DNA of 64,000 bases from Paenibacillus lactis (lineage in GTDB: Bacteria; Bacillota; Bacilli; Paenibacillales; Paenibacillaceae), in contig NZ_JAGGKI010000007.1 of NCBI RefSeq assembly GCF_017873605.1, positions 186,001-250,000 of the forward strand, written 5' to 3'. Under the pieces are notes generated by a model. The model was not told the DNA's origin. It saw only the letters and a list, made by a program, of their open reading frames with translations, and made no database searches. The position numbers were made by a program, and so were the translations under genes. Shown here one piece after another: positions 55,049 to 63,221 of the stretch. Every line of letters begins with the position of its first letter. Position 1 is the stretch's first letter.

Positions 55049-55420
55049 ATGAAGCAAAGGATCGTTTCGCTCGTGTTGGTTCTATCGCTTATCGGAACGA
55101 TGATAGCTTGTTCGAGCGAAGAACCTGTTGATTTGGAAGCTGTTCAAGCGGAGCTGACGACAAATCCGGAGACCGTCATCGCAGGAAGCCAGGCGGATAT
55201 GAAAGTAACGGTTACCGGAATGAAGGTATCGGACACGGCACGGGCAACTTTCGATGTGCGGATTGGAGATGAGCCGGTGCTTATGGATGCGATTCATGAA
55301 GGGGATGGCGTATTCAGCGGAGCATTCACCTTCCCGGGCAAGGGCGTTTATACCGTCTATATTCACTTGTACGAGGACGATATCCATATCACGAAGAAGA
55401 AGCAGGTCGAGGTCAAATGA
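55049..55420 (+). CDS. FixH/YtkA-like lipoprotein
   Basis: A 123-residue lipoprotein with lipobox MIAC (Cys21). The mature part is an Ig-like YtkA domain (VTGMKVSDTARATFDVRIG; GVFSGAFTFPGKGVYTVYIHLY). FixH/YtkA proteins assist assembly of copper oxidases. It overlaps nosD by 4 bases, so it is part of that operon. Confidence 0.82.
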   Translation: MKQRIVSLVLVLSLIGTMIACSSEEPVDLEAVQAELTTNPETVIAGSQADMKVTVTGMKVSDTARATFDVRIGDEPVLMDAIHEGDGVFSGAFTFPGKGVYTVYIHLYEDDIHITKKKQVEVK

Positions 55421-56745
55421 CAAGGTCAATCAACAAATGGGCTCTTCTCGCACTATTGGTTGTATTGGCGATGATGCACGGAAGTCCGGCCCGGGCGGAG
55501 GACGAGCTGATGGGCCTTCAAGAGATCGTGGACCAGGCCAATCCGGGGGCCACGCTAGTGCTGAAGCCTGGCACATACCAGGGACCGGTTGTCGTTAACA
55601 AGCCGTTAACGATACGGACGGAGGGGGAAGGGAACGTCGAATTAATTAATAGAAGTCAGCTTCCTGCCCTATCGATCGATGCTGACGGCACAACGGTTGC
55701 CGGACTCCATATTACCGACGGAATGGTTAAGGAAACGCCAACGGTGCTCGTCAGAGGTCATCGAGCTGTCTTGAACGGCCTCTACATTCGGACTGGCGGG
55801 GATGGAATTGCGGTCCGTGACGCGGATGAAGGCTTGGTGACGAATACTACGATCGATTGGGCGGCTGAAGGCGTGCGACTGGCGGACAAAGGGAATGGCG
55901 TGGATGTGTTCAATGGGCATCGCTGGAGGTTCATGGACAATACGATTCGAGATGTTCATGACGGCATCTATATGGAAAACAGCGATGATACGCGTGTAAC
56001 CGGAAACCGGATTGAACGTTCCCGGTATGGAATCCATTGCATGTACACGAATCGAACGGTCATCGAACGAAACGAAGGCAGCTTGAATGTGACCGGTGCC
56101 ATGGTGATGACGGCCAGGCAAGTATCCGTTATCGGGAACTCGTTCTCCAAGCAAAGCGAAAACGTGAATTCGCAAGGGATCTTGCTGTATGACACGCATG
56201 ATTCGGTTCTGGCAGACAATACGGTTGATGGTAATCGGGTCGGCCTGTATGTTGAGCTGTCGACGGGCAACCGATTGGAGAATAACGAGGTTCGTTACAA
56301 TTTTGTGGGGATCCAGCTTCTGGACTCCAGCTCCAATTCCATCGCCCACAACCGGTTTACCGGCAATGTTGCGGACGCCCAGGCACGGAGCAGCGAGGAC
56401 AATAGGATCATCGAAAACTATTGGGACAATTTCCGAGGCATCGATGCAAATGGAGACGGGAACAGCGATATTTCATACGCGATTAACCCGTTGTTTCAGG
56501 AACTGACGAAAAAACGCCCGGCGTTCCAATTGTTCTTCCAATCCCCGGGGATGGTGTTCCTCGAAGGGCTCTATCAAAGTGACCGGGATCGCTGGACTAC
56601 GGATGCTGCTCCGTTAATGACGCCTCCTATGAGTGAAAACCAGATCGGGGATGCGGAAGGGAGAACCCTTACAGGGATAGCCGGACTCGTGTTATTAGGA
56701 TGTACCGGGACACTATTTTTTTGGATGAGGAGACGAATGTCATGA
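55417..56745 (+). CDS. nosD: NosD-like right-handed beta-helix protein
   Basis: A 442-residue exported protein. A signal peptide (to ~residue 26) is followed by a right-handed parallel beta-helix of ~350 residues with repeated N.I..N..G motifs (DDTRVTGNRIERSRYGI; SIAHNRFTGN) and a C-terminal membrane helix (GIAGLVLLGCTGTLFFW). In denitrifiers NosD works with NosF and NosY in sulfur/copper-centre assembly of nitrous oxide reductase. It overlaps genes on both sides by 4 bases. No nosZ is present in this window. Confidence 0.9.
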   Translation: MTRSINKWALLALLVVLAMMHGSPARAEDELMGLQEIVDQANPGATLVLKPGTYQGPVVVNKPLTIRTEGEGNVELINRSQLPALSIDADGTTVAGLHITDGMVKETPTVLVRGHRAVLNGLYIRTGGDGIAVRDADEGLVTNTTIDWAAEGVRLADKGNGVDVFNGHRWRFMDNTIRDVHDGIYMENSDDTRVTGNRIERSRYGIHCMYTNRTVIERNEGSLNVTGAMVMTARQVSVIGNSFSKQSENVNSQGILLYDTHDSVLADNTVDGNRVGLYVELSTGNRLENNEVRYNFVGIQLLDSSSNSIAHNRFTGNVADAQARSSEDNRIIENYWDNFRGIDANGDGNSDISYAINPLFQELTKKRPAFQLFFQSPGMVFLEGLYQSDRDRWTTDAAPLMTPPMSENQIGDAEGRTLTGIAGLVLLGCTGTLFFWMRRRMS

Positions 56746-57347
56746 GTAAAGGAATGAAATTGAATGCGATCCTCGCAGCATTGCTGCTGCTTCTATCCGC
56801 TTGCGGGGGAGAAGCTTATAAACCGCAAGCCATTAACGAGGAAACGGATGTATGCGTGATCTGCAAGATGGCGGTTAAAGATGATCAATATGCGACTCAA
56901 ATCGTAACCAAAGACGGTCAATCGCTTAAATTCGATGATATCGGTTGTTTGAACACATGGAAGATCGAGAATGGGACCGATACGATCGGAGCCGCCTTCG
57001 TCCGGGATTACAACAGCAAGCAATGGCTTCGTTACGAGAAGGCTTACTATGCTTATGATCCTTCCTACAAAACGCCGATGGCTTACGGGATTTTGTCATT
57101 TGAGAAGGAAGAAGACGCCAAAGCTTATATTGAAGAACAAGGTACGGGGAAGCTGATGACGGCCGATGAGCTCCGTGATCATTCGTGGGAGGTCAATCGC
57201 GACATGATGGATATGGAAGGGATACATGATCATGGTCACCCGCCTGTTGAGGAACAAGATGAAGCTGCGGATCATGATCCTCCAGCGCATCAAGAAGGGC
57301 ATTCGACACCTCCTGAACCTCCCGCATCCGGAGGCCATGGCTCATGA
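56742..57347 (+). CDS. nosL: NosL-like copper lipoprotein with His-rich tail
   Basis: A 201-residue lipoprotein. The lipobox is LLSAC; the NosL copper motif appears as CVICKM (usually C-x-x-C-x-M), followed by the NosL fold (FDDIGCLNTW; AYGILSFEKEEDAKAY). The ~45-residue tail is rich in His (HDHGHPP, HDPPAH, HGS). ATG 56742 overlaps the nosD stop. NosL binds Cu(I) and hands it to NosZ or related enzymes; the tail may add copper-binding capacity. Confidence 0.9.
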   Translation: MSKGMKLNAILAALLLLLSACGGEAYKPQAINEETDVCVICKMAVKDDQYATQIVTKDGQSLKFDDIGCLNTWKIENGTDTIGAAFVRDYNSKQWLRYEKAYYAYDPSYKTPMAYGILSFEKEEDAKAYIEEQGTGKLMTADELRDHSWEVNRDMMDMEGIHDHGHPPVEEQDEAADHDPPAHQEGHSTPPEPPASGGHGS

Positions 57348-58165
57348 AAGACATGAAATACGTCGCTATACGCGAGATGAACATCGGGTTTCGCAACCCT
57401 TGGGCATATTCATTCATGGCTCTTTTCGCAGTATTCATGCTCAGTTTGCTAATCATACATACCCAAGGGGGTGTGAGCGGATTTTCCGGCACCAGCGGAA
57501 CCATGTTAAACCTGGCGTTGTACTTGCTCCCCTTGATGGCCCTGATGCTGGGCTCATTCTCCTTAACCGGCGAGAAGGAAGAGGGCAACTGGGAGCTGCT
57601 ATCGACGTATCCGCTTGGCACTTGGCCGTTTCTGGCAGGAAAATATATCGGGCTGTCTGCAGTGCTGCTCTCCATCGTCGCCTTCGGATTCGGGCTGTCC
57701 GGGTCGGCAGGCTGGCTTCTCGGCAGCGGTTTTGATTTTTTAACGTACAAGCAGCTGCTGGGCTTCTCAATCGGGTTATCTCTGTTTTATCTCGGCATTG
57801 CCATGTTGATCGGTACGCTCGCCCGCAACCGCTGGCAGGCTTTAACGATAGCGGTAGGCGTCTGGTTCTTCACCGTCATCGCATGGCCTTCGCTCCTCAT
57901 TGCTATGCTGGGCATGATGCCATATCTCTGGATTAAGCCGGCGATAACAACACTTACTTTTCTGAATCCGGCTGAATTGACGCGTTTGTTTACCGTCGTC
58001 AAGTTAGGAGGAGGCTCGACGCTGGGGCCTGAATATTACAAATGGATGATATGGATCCGTTCACCCTGGGGCACGCCCGTTTTTGCGGGTGTGATGCTCG
58101 TATGGATAGGTGCTGCTCTTGCCGCTGCTTATGGTTTATGGGAAAGGGGAAGAGGTCGTGGGTGA
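57344..58165 (+). CDS. nosY: NosY-like ABC-2 permease
   Basis: A 273-residue membrane protein with about six helices, of the NosY type (REMNIGFRNPWAYSFMALFA; LNPAELTRLF). It is coupled to nosL by a 4-base overlap and to nosF by an 8-base overlap. NosDFY together are an ABC transporter complex needed for maturation of the copper-sulfur centre in NosZ. Confidence 0.88.
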   Translation: MKDMKYVAIREMNIGFRNPWAYSFMALFAVFMLSLLIIHTQGGVSGFSGTSGTMLNLALYLLPLMALMLGSFSLTGEKEEGNWELLSTYPLGTWPFLAGKYIGLSAVLLSIVAFGFGLSGSAGWLLGSGFDFLTYKQLLGFSIGLSLFYLGIAMLIGTLARNRWQALTIAVGVWFFTVIAWPSLLIAMLGMMPYLWIKPAITTLTFLNPAELTRLFTVVKLGGGSTLGPEYYKWMIWIRSPWGTPVFAGVMLVWIGAALAAAYGLWERGRGRG

Positions 58166-58892
58166 TCAGCTCGTACGATTCGATGCGGTTCATAAGGCAT
58201 TTAAGGGAAAGGTTGTCATTGAAGAATTGAATTTGAAGGTCGCTCACGGCGAAGCGGTCGCTTTGTGCGGAGGCAACGGAGCTGGAAAAAGCACCTTGCT
58301 GCGGATGCTGGCGGGAATCTTGCACCCGACGAAGGGTGTTATCACCGTCAACGGGCAGACATGCCGGGACAATCGGCGGGAATATGCCCGGCACATCGGT
58401 TATATGCCGGATGATTATCGCTTTAGTCCAGGATTAACGGCACTGGAGACCATGCTGTTCTGGGCCCGGCTTCGCGGACTCGGGCAAGCCCGTGCACGGG
58501 AAGCGTTATCGATGGTTGGTCTCTCGGATACCGGCAGCAAATCCGTGGCCTCCTTCTCTAAGGGCATGAGACAGCGGGTATTGTTCGCGCAAGCGATAAT
58601 GGCACGGCCGCTGCTCGTCATTATGGATGAACCGACGAATGGCCTTGATCCTTACTGGATGGATACGTTCGTCATGCTCGTTCGCCAGGCAGTCGCCGAA
58701 GGCCAGACTATCCTCTTCTCCACGCACCAATTGGAAATTGCCGAAGCTTTGGCGGATCGGATCGTTTTTTTAAGGGATGGGAATGTGGTGCTGGACGGGA
58801 ATACGGGAGAGCTTCGACAAACATATGGAGCTGAGGGGATGCGCAGAGCATTCCGGGAGTTGTTTGGGATAAACGGAGGAAGCCCGAAATAG
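58158..58892 (+). CDS. nosF: NosF-like ABC ATPase
   Basis: A 244-residue ATPase. Walker A is GGNGAGKST, the signature FSKGMRQRVLFAQAI, Walker B LLVIMDEPTNGLDP, and the switch His in STHQLEIAE. GTG 58158 follows AAAGGGGAAGAGG; it overlaps nosY by 8 bases. It ends the nosDLYF run; the TlpA gene follows 149 bases later. Confidence 0.89.
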   Translation: MGDQLVRFDAVHKAFKGKVVIEELNLKVAHGEAVALCGGNGAGKSTLLRMLAGILHPTKGVITVNGQTCRDNRREYARHIGYMPDDYRFSPGLTALETMLFWARLRGLGQARAREALSMVGLSDTGSKSVASFSKGMRQRVLFAQAIMARPLLVIMDEPTNGLDPYWMDTFVMLVRQAVAEGQTILFSTHQLEIAEALADRIVFLRDGNVVLDGNTGELRQTYGAEGMRRAFRELFGINGGSPK

Positions 58893-59041
58893 CGAAGCAG
58901 GCAGCGAGTCCGCAGGCGGGCCGCTGTCTTGTTTCACTTTAGGTGAGGCGGTGGCCGGCGTTCAAGCCGCCCGTCAGGCTATTATTTAAGAGCTTAACGG
59001 CCAACATGTATGCCTAATTTGTGAGCAAGGAGATGAACAGG

Positions 59042-59557
59042 GTGATCCGCAGAATGATTCAGTATATGCTATTGATGGTTGTCCTAATCGGAGGCGTGTA
59101 TGCCGTGTCACGTTTTTTGGGTGATCCGCAGGTTCTTGCTATTCCAGGAGAAGCAGCGCCGGAGTTCTCAGCCGTGGATCTGGAGGGGACAGAAATCCGT
59201 CTTGCCGATTACAAAGGGAAGGGCGTTGTCCTGAATTTCTGGGCCTCCTGGTGCAATCCGTGCGTCAACGAACTGCCGCTTCTTAACGAGGCTCATAAGT
59301 TAACAGGCGTGGACATGCTGGCGATCAACGTGGGGGAGGGCAAAGAAACGGTGCAGCATTTTGCTGACCGGTATGACCTCGAATTTCCGATCGTATTGGA
59401 CTCCGAGATGAACATTAAACAAAAGTATCAATTGGTCGGAATGCCACTTACGATCATCATTGATGAAGACGGGACTTTGGTGGAACGACACGAAGGGGAG
59501 CTGACAGAGATGGAAGACATCATATTCCTGATGAATCGGATCAGGCAAGACGATTAA
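59042..59557 (+). CDS. TlpA/ResA-like membrane-anchored thioredoxin
   Basis: A 171-residue protein with an N-terminal membrane anchor (residues ~5-25) and a thioredoxin fold. The active site is WASWCNPC (Cys71, Cys74), and the cis-Pro is in GMPLTI. ResA/TlpA proteins reduce cytochrome c apoproteins or CuA sites outside the membrane. GTG 59042 is chosen 9 bases after AAGGAG. It fits the copper/cytochrome assembly theme of the block. Confidence 0.88.
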   Translation: MIRRMIQYMLLMVVLIGGVYAVSRFLGDPQVLAIPGEAAPEFSAVDLEGTEIRLADYKGKGVVLNFWASWCNPCVNELPLLNEAHKLTGVDMLAINVGEGKETVQHFADRYDLEFPIVLDSEMNIKQKYQLVGMPLTIIIDEDGTLVERHEGELTEMEDIIFLMNRIRQDD

Positions 59558-59625
59558 CATTCGCTAAAGGTTCCCAATGCAATATAATGGATCCATGCAT
59601 CAATCAGCTAGAGGGGAGAATGATT

Positions 59626-60450
59626 GTGACCTATAAACAAAACAAATGGCTGATTCTTACGATTCCTACCCTGACGATCGGGGTCTGGGAGTATGTCCGG
59701 CATGAGTTTCTGCTGCCGTATATTTCGATGGAGCTTGGAAACTGGCTTGCCCCGGTCATTGTGCTGCTCGTATCCTTGCTGTTTTTGACCAAATTATTTG
59801 CCATGATCGAACATAATCAAGAGGAGCTTAATCGAGCAAAAGCGATCCGCGCCGTGCTGGAGGAACGAGAGAAAATCGCAAGGGAGCTTCATGACGGCAT
59901 CGCGCAATCCCTGTTCTTTTTGAACGCGCAGATCTCGCAAATGGACCGCATGAATCAAGCAGACGGACTTCCGCTTCATAAATTGAAGGAGAGTGTTCAT
60001 CGCACCAATGATTATGTCAGACAAGCCATCGCCAATTTGAGGCATGAAGCCGATGCGGATAAAAATCCGTGGCTGCAAGGCATTGAGAGCTTGATCGATG
60101 AGCTGCAGCAGGAAACCGCTCTGGAAATTGAGACGAATTGGCGCATTCCGGAAACGATGCTGTCTTCCAAAGAGCGAGTGGAGTTATTCGCAATCATCCG
60201 CGAAGCGCTGCTTAACATTCATAAGCATGCGGAGGCGAAGCAAGTCCGAATCGAAGCGCGACCAACAGAATCGGGGTGGATGTGCCAGGTCGCGGATGAC
60301 GGCAAAGGCTTTAACCCAGATAATATGATGATCCGTAATCGATACGGGATCCAAATGATGCGCGACCGTGCCAAGGCGATGTCCTGGCATTTCAGCCTGG
60401 AACGTAAAGATGGGGACACGCTGGTAATCGTTCGAAAGGGGGCATATTGA
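59626..60450 (+). CDS. Sensor histidine kinase, HisKA_3 (NarX/LiaS) type
   Basis: A 274-residue kinase with two N-terminal membrane helices (~8-30 and ~38-58) and a short external part. The phosphorylated His89 is in REKIARELHDGIAQSL (HisKA_3), and the HATPase part has N box REALLNIHKHA and G1 VADDGKGF. GTG 59626 after GAGGGGAG is chosen; ATG 59620 is too close. It is coupled with the response regulator next door. Confidence 0.9.
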   Translation: MTYKQNKWLILTIPTLTIGVWEYVRHEFLLPYISMELGNWLAPVIVLLVSLLFLTKLFAMIEHNQEELNRAKAIRAVLEEREKIARELHDGIAQSLFFLNAQISQMDRMNQADGLPLHKLKESVHRTNDYVRQAIANLRHEADADKNPWLQGIESLIDELQQETALEIETNWRIPETMLSSKERVELFAIIREALLNIHKHAEAKQVRIEARPTESGWMCQVADDGKGFNPDNMMIRNRYGIQMMRDRAKAMSWHFSLERKDGDTLVIVRKGAY

Positions 60451-60451
60451 A

Positions 60452-61105
60452 ATGTCAAAATTCCGGGTGTTAATTATCGATGATAACGGGATGGCCAGAG
60501 AAGGGATCCGAATGATCCTGGAAAGCGATCCTGTCTTTGAAGTCGTGGCGGAAGGAAGCAGCGGAGAAGAAGCCATTACCTTAAGTGAATATTGGATGCC
60601 GGACCTGGTGCTGATGGATATTCAAATGCCGGGAATGGGCGGCTTGGAAGCAACGAAGAAGCTTAAAGAAGCCTTCCCCTATATCAAGGTCGTTATGGTT
60701 ACGGTATCCGACGATATTGCGCATTTATTCGATGCGCTTAAGAAGGGCGCCCAGGGCTATTTGTTGAAAAATATGGAGCCTGAAGCGTGGCACGAATATT
60801 TAAGAGCAGTCGCCATCGATGAAGCGCCGGTAACGCGCGAGCTGGCTTTTCGAATCCTCAAGGAAATGTCCCCGAAGCGTGCGGACGAGGTTCAAGATCA
60901 TCCTTTAACTGAGCGGGAGCATGAAATTCTAGTGCTCGTTGCCGAGGGAATGAGCAATAAGGAAATTTCAGGCGATCTAAGCATTTCAGAGCATACGGTG
61001 AAAAATCACCTGAAGAACATCCTTCAAAAGCTGCACTTGGCCAATCGAGTTCAGATTGCGCGTTATGCTTATGAACAAGGCTTGGTAGGCAAGAAGCAGC
61101 AATGA
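60452..61105 (+). CDS. Response regulator, NarL/LuxR family
   Basis: A 217-residue regulator. Receiver Asp56 (LVLMDIQMPGMGGL) and a C-terminal LuxR helix-turn-helix (LTEREHEILVLVAEGMSNKE; SISEHTVKNHLKNILQKL). It begins one base after the kinase stop. The pair may control the nos/copper cluster beside it; this is inferred from position. Confidence 0.91.
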   Translation: MSKFRVLIIDDNGMAREGIRMILESDPVFEVVAEGSSGEEAITLSEYWMPDLVLMDIQMPGMGGLEATKKLKEAFPYIKVVMVTVSDDIAHLFDALKKGAQGYLLKNMEPEAWHEYLRAVAIDEAPVTRELAFRILKEMSPKRADEVQDHPLTEREHEILVLVAEGMSNKEISGDLSISEHTVKNHLKNILQKLHLANRVQIARYAYEQGLVGKKQQ

Positions 61106-61178
61106 AGCAGCAACGAACCAGCAATGAAGTGCAAGTTTACAATGAAGTAGCAAGTTAACAATGAAGTAGCAAAGATGT
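61098..61178 (+). repeat. Degenerate tandem repeats at the response regulator stop
   Basis: The unit AATGAAGTAGCAA recurs at 61101, 61123, 61141 and 61160 with small changes, period 18-22 bases. The first copy overlaps the stop of the response regulator gene. The rest of the ~285-base gap to 61390 shows no gene. Confidence 0.7.
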
Positions 61179-61389
61179 AGCAGGCTTTGATGGAATAACG
61201 ATTGGCGATAGGCTGCTATACTTGCGCCGCAGCTTTCTAACCTGAGACATTCTTATCCTTCAATCGGCTTCATATAATGAACAGGTATCTCCCAATTCAT
61301 GCCGGCTTATCCGATCAGCGTTTAAGTCGCAATGGAGGTACCAGCAGCAAAGTGAAGTATGAGGCAGTTTTCAGAAGGGAGTAATCGTC

Positions 61390-62076
61390 TTGGATACAGC
61401 AGGAAACAGCTTGGCGCTCGTTGCACTTACCGGATTGATGGGTGCACCGCATTGTTTCGCGATGTGCGGAGGCATCGTGTCGTCGGTTGCACTTCGCGCA
61501 CAAGGCTCGCCAATGGCTTTGATCCTCGCATATAACGTAGGGAGAGTAGCAACTTACGCGGCAATCGGCGGTTTTATGGGCTTGGTCGGCTCTTTTCTGG
61601 ATTCTGCAGCCGGATTCGTCGGGCTCCAATCTGCGGCCAGCATCATTGGCGGCTTGCTGATCTTGTTATGGACCTTTCGTCGGTATACGCTCCCGATGTT
61701 TCGCACGCATCCATATAAAAATTCTCGCGTTCAGTCGAAGCTGCAGCAGCTCGGACAACGTTACGAAATTCTTGCAACCTTTTTGACCGGGATTCTGCTG
61801 GGCTTTTTGCCATGCGGCTTGACTTATGCAATGCACATGAATGCTGCCGCCTCGGGAACCGCAGCAGAAGGTTCGCTGATTATGCTGGTGTTCGGCATAT
61901 CGACGTTTCCGGTCTTGCTTCTGACGGCGATGTCTGCGGGAAGCCTTACGAAAAGATGGCGCAGGGCGATGCGCAGGATCGGCGGATATCTGGCCGTCTT
62001 GATGGGGTTGCTGTGCATTCTGAAAGGTCTAAGTGCGAATGGCTGGATACCTTCCGTGCACCCTTGGCTATGGTGA
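61390..62076 (+). CDS. SafE / DsbD_2-type membrane protein
   Basis: A 228-residue membrane protein with about six helices. The signatures GLMGAPHCFAMCGGI (N-terminal half) and GFLPCGLTYAMHM (C-terminal half) mark the DsbD_2 / sulfite exporter TauE/SafE group, whose Cys and His residues often serve thiol or copper transport in cytochrome oxidase assembly. TTG 61390 follows GAAGGGAG. It fits the copper block of this region. Confidence 0.85.
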   Translation: MDTAGNSLALVALTGLMGAPHCFAMCGGIVSSVALRAQGSPMALILAYNVGRVATYAAIGGFMGLVGSFLDSAAGFVGLQSAASIIGGLLILLWTFRRYTLPMFRTHPYKNSRVQSKLQQLGQRYEILATFLTGILLGFLPCGLTYAMHMNAAASGTAAEGSLIMLVFGISTFPVLLLTAMSAGSLTKRWRRAMRRIGGYLAVLMGLLCILKGLSANGWIPSVHPWLW

Positions 62077-62093
62077 TGGGGGGCTTTTTCTCT

Positions 62094-62498
62094 TTAATGA
62101 ACCTTAAAAACGGTGCTGACTTTGACATACCGCTCCTTCCACTGTAATTCGGCTTCGGCTTGCCATTTCCCGCGCATGACGGGCACCACTGTCGCATGAT
62201 ATACCCCGGGTTGAATCTCCTCAATGGAAGCAGGAAAAACCCCGCAAAACATATCCGGCATGGTAATGTTCAAATCGAAATCCGCGCCTGTTACGGGTAT
62301 TCCGGATAACTCGTCAATTTGCAGCTCAAAGGTGGTCTCCTGCATCGATACCGCTGATGAATCAATCGGTGTTATTTGCATGCGGATTTGATCATCGATA
62401 TAAAGAGCCTCTGCTGATGGATGGTCTTCCACTAGACGAAACAAAATGAACAAGAGCATAAAACCAAACAACAACAGGATGATCCATCTCGCTTTCAT
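62094..62498 (-). CDS. FixH/YtkA-like membrane-anchored protein
   Basis: A 134-residue protein with an N-terminal membrane anchor (~5-22) and a YtkA/FixH-type domain (TFELQIDELSGIPVTGADFD; NITMPDMFCGVF). Where FixH/YtkA relatives usually have MPxMxH, this has MPDMFCG with Cys. It is convergent with the SafE-like gene. Likely an assembly factor for a copper or haem protein; function inferred. Confidence 0.78.
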   Translation of the reverse strand: MKARWIILLLFGFMLLFILFRLVEDHPSAEALYIDDQIRMQITPIDSSAVSMQETTFELQIDELSGIPVTGADFDLNITMPDMFCGVFPASIEEIQPGVYHATVVPVMRGKWQAEAELQWKERYVKVSTVFKVH

Positions 62499-62736
62499 GC
62501 TTCGCCTTCTTCCTATAATTCATAACGTTAATTACTGATGTTATATGTATCTGACATGCAGAAAATGCCGGAATATGTGCTGGAGTGCAGCTAAAGCATA
62601 CATAAGAAAACAGAAGCAAAAGGGACTATCTCCATTATCTATGCTCTTGCCCCCAGGCGGATGAATGAACAAGGCTTAATATTGAAAACCTATGGAAGTG
62701 GTATACATTCTCGATTTCCGAAGGAGGAAGACTGAC

Positions 62737-62841
62737 ATGGCTCACCAGAAGAGAAGGAAAGAAGCTGCCTGGAAGTCGCGTAAGCAAGCACAGCACCCCC
62801 ATGGAAAAATCAGATCGCTCAAGGAATTGTCCGGCGAATAG
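62737..62841 (+). CDS. 34-residue basic protein (DUF6254-like)
   Basis: A short frame starting ATG 62737, six bases after AAGGAGGAAG, ending TAG at 62841. The product is rich in Lys, Arg and Gln (QKRRKEAAWKSRKQAQ, then HPHGKIRSLKELSGE). It resembles small Firmicute proteins of the DUF6254 type, as far as I recall. A strong terminator follows at 62871, so it is a proper one-gene unit. Function unknown. Confidence 0.72.
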   Translation: MAHQKRRKEAAWKSRKQAQHPHGKIRSLKELSGE

Positions 62842-62870
62842 GATGAGGAGTATACTGCTTGGAAGTAAAG

Positions 62871-62910
62871 GACTGTCGGTTAGTTTTAACTTGCCGGCAG
62901 TCTCTTTTTT
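62871..62910 (+). terminator. Terminator after the 34-residue gene
   Basis: GACTGTCGG (62871-62879) pairs with CCGGCAGTC (62894-62902) with one G-U pair, followed by six T. Confidence 0.85.
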
Positions 62911-63048
62911 ATGAAAACGGGCGGTCCTGCGACTATATTCATGATCGATTCATGGCAAAAAACAAAGAAATCATGAGATTTCAAAAGAAAAAAGAGGATT
63001 TTATGCTTTGATTTCAGGCGGAATGCGAGACATTATGTCCTGATCAAC

Positions 63049-63078
63049 TTGAAGATTCAAAGAACTATTCCATAAAAT
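63049..63078 (+). promoter_or_regulatory. Probable sigma-A promoter of the nucleotidyltransferase gene
   Basis: TTGAAG (63049-63054) and TAAAAT (63073-63078) are spaced by 18 bases. The predicted start site (~63085) lies just before the CIRCE-like element. Confidence 0.6.
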
Positions 63079-63087
63079 ACTATATTA

Positions 63088-63114
63088 TCAGCACTCGACA
63101 TTATAGAGTGCTAA
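63088..63114. promoter_or_regulatory. CIRCE-like element (HrcA operator)
   Basis: TCAGCACTC (63088-63096), a 9-base spacer GACATTATA, and GAGTGCTAA (63106-63114). This matches the CIRCE consensus, TTAGCACTC N9 GAGTGCTAA, in 17 of 18 arm positions. CIRCE binds HrcA and normally controls groESL and the hrcA-dnaK operon. Here it lies ~108 bases before a sugar nucleotidyltransferase gene, right after a predicted promoter. Confidence 0.8.
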
Positions 63115-63221
63115 CAAATCAAGAGCGAAGGAGGGAAGCCGATACAATATTAGCGTCAGTGTCCAAAGCTGGCGTAAGTTTGTTTGTCGAATCATTTTTT
63201 GGGAACAGGAGGATTTCGAAG

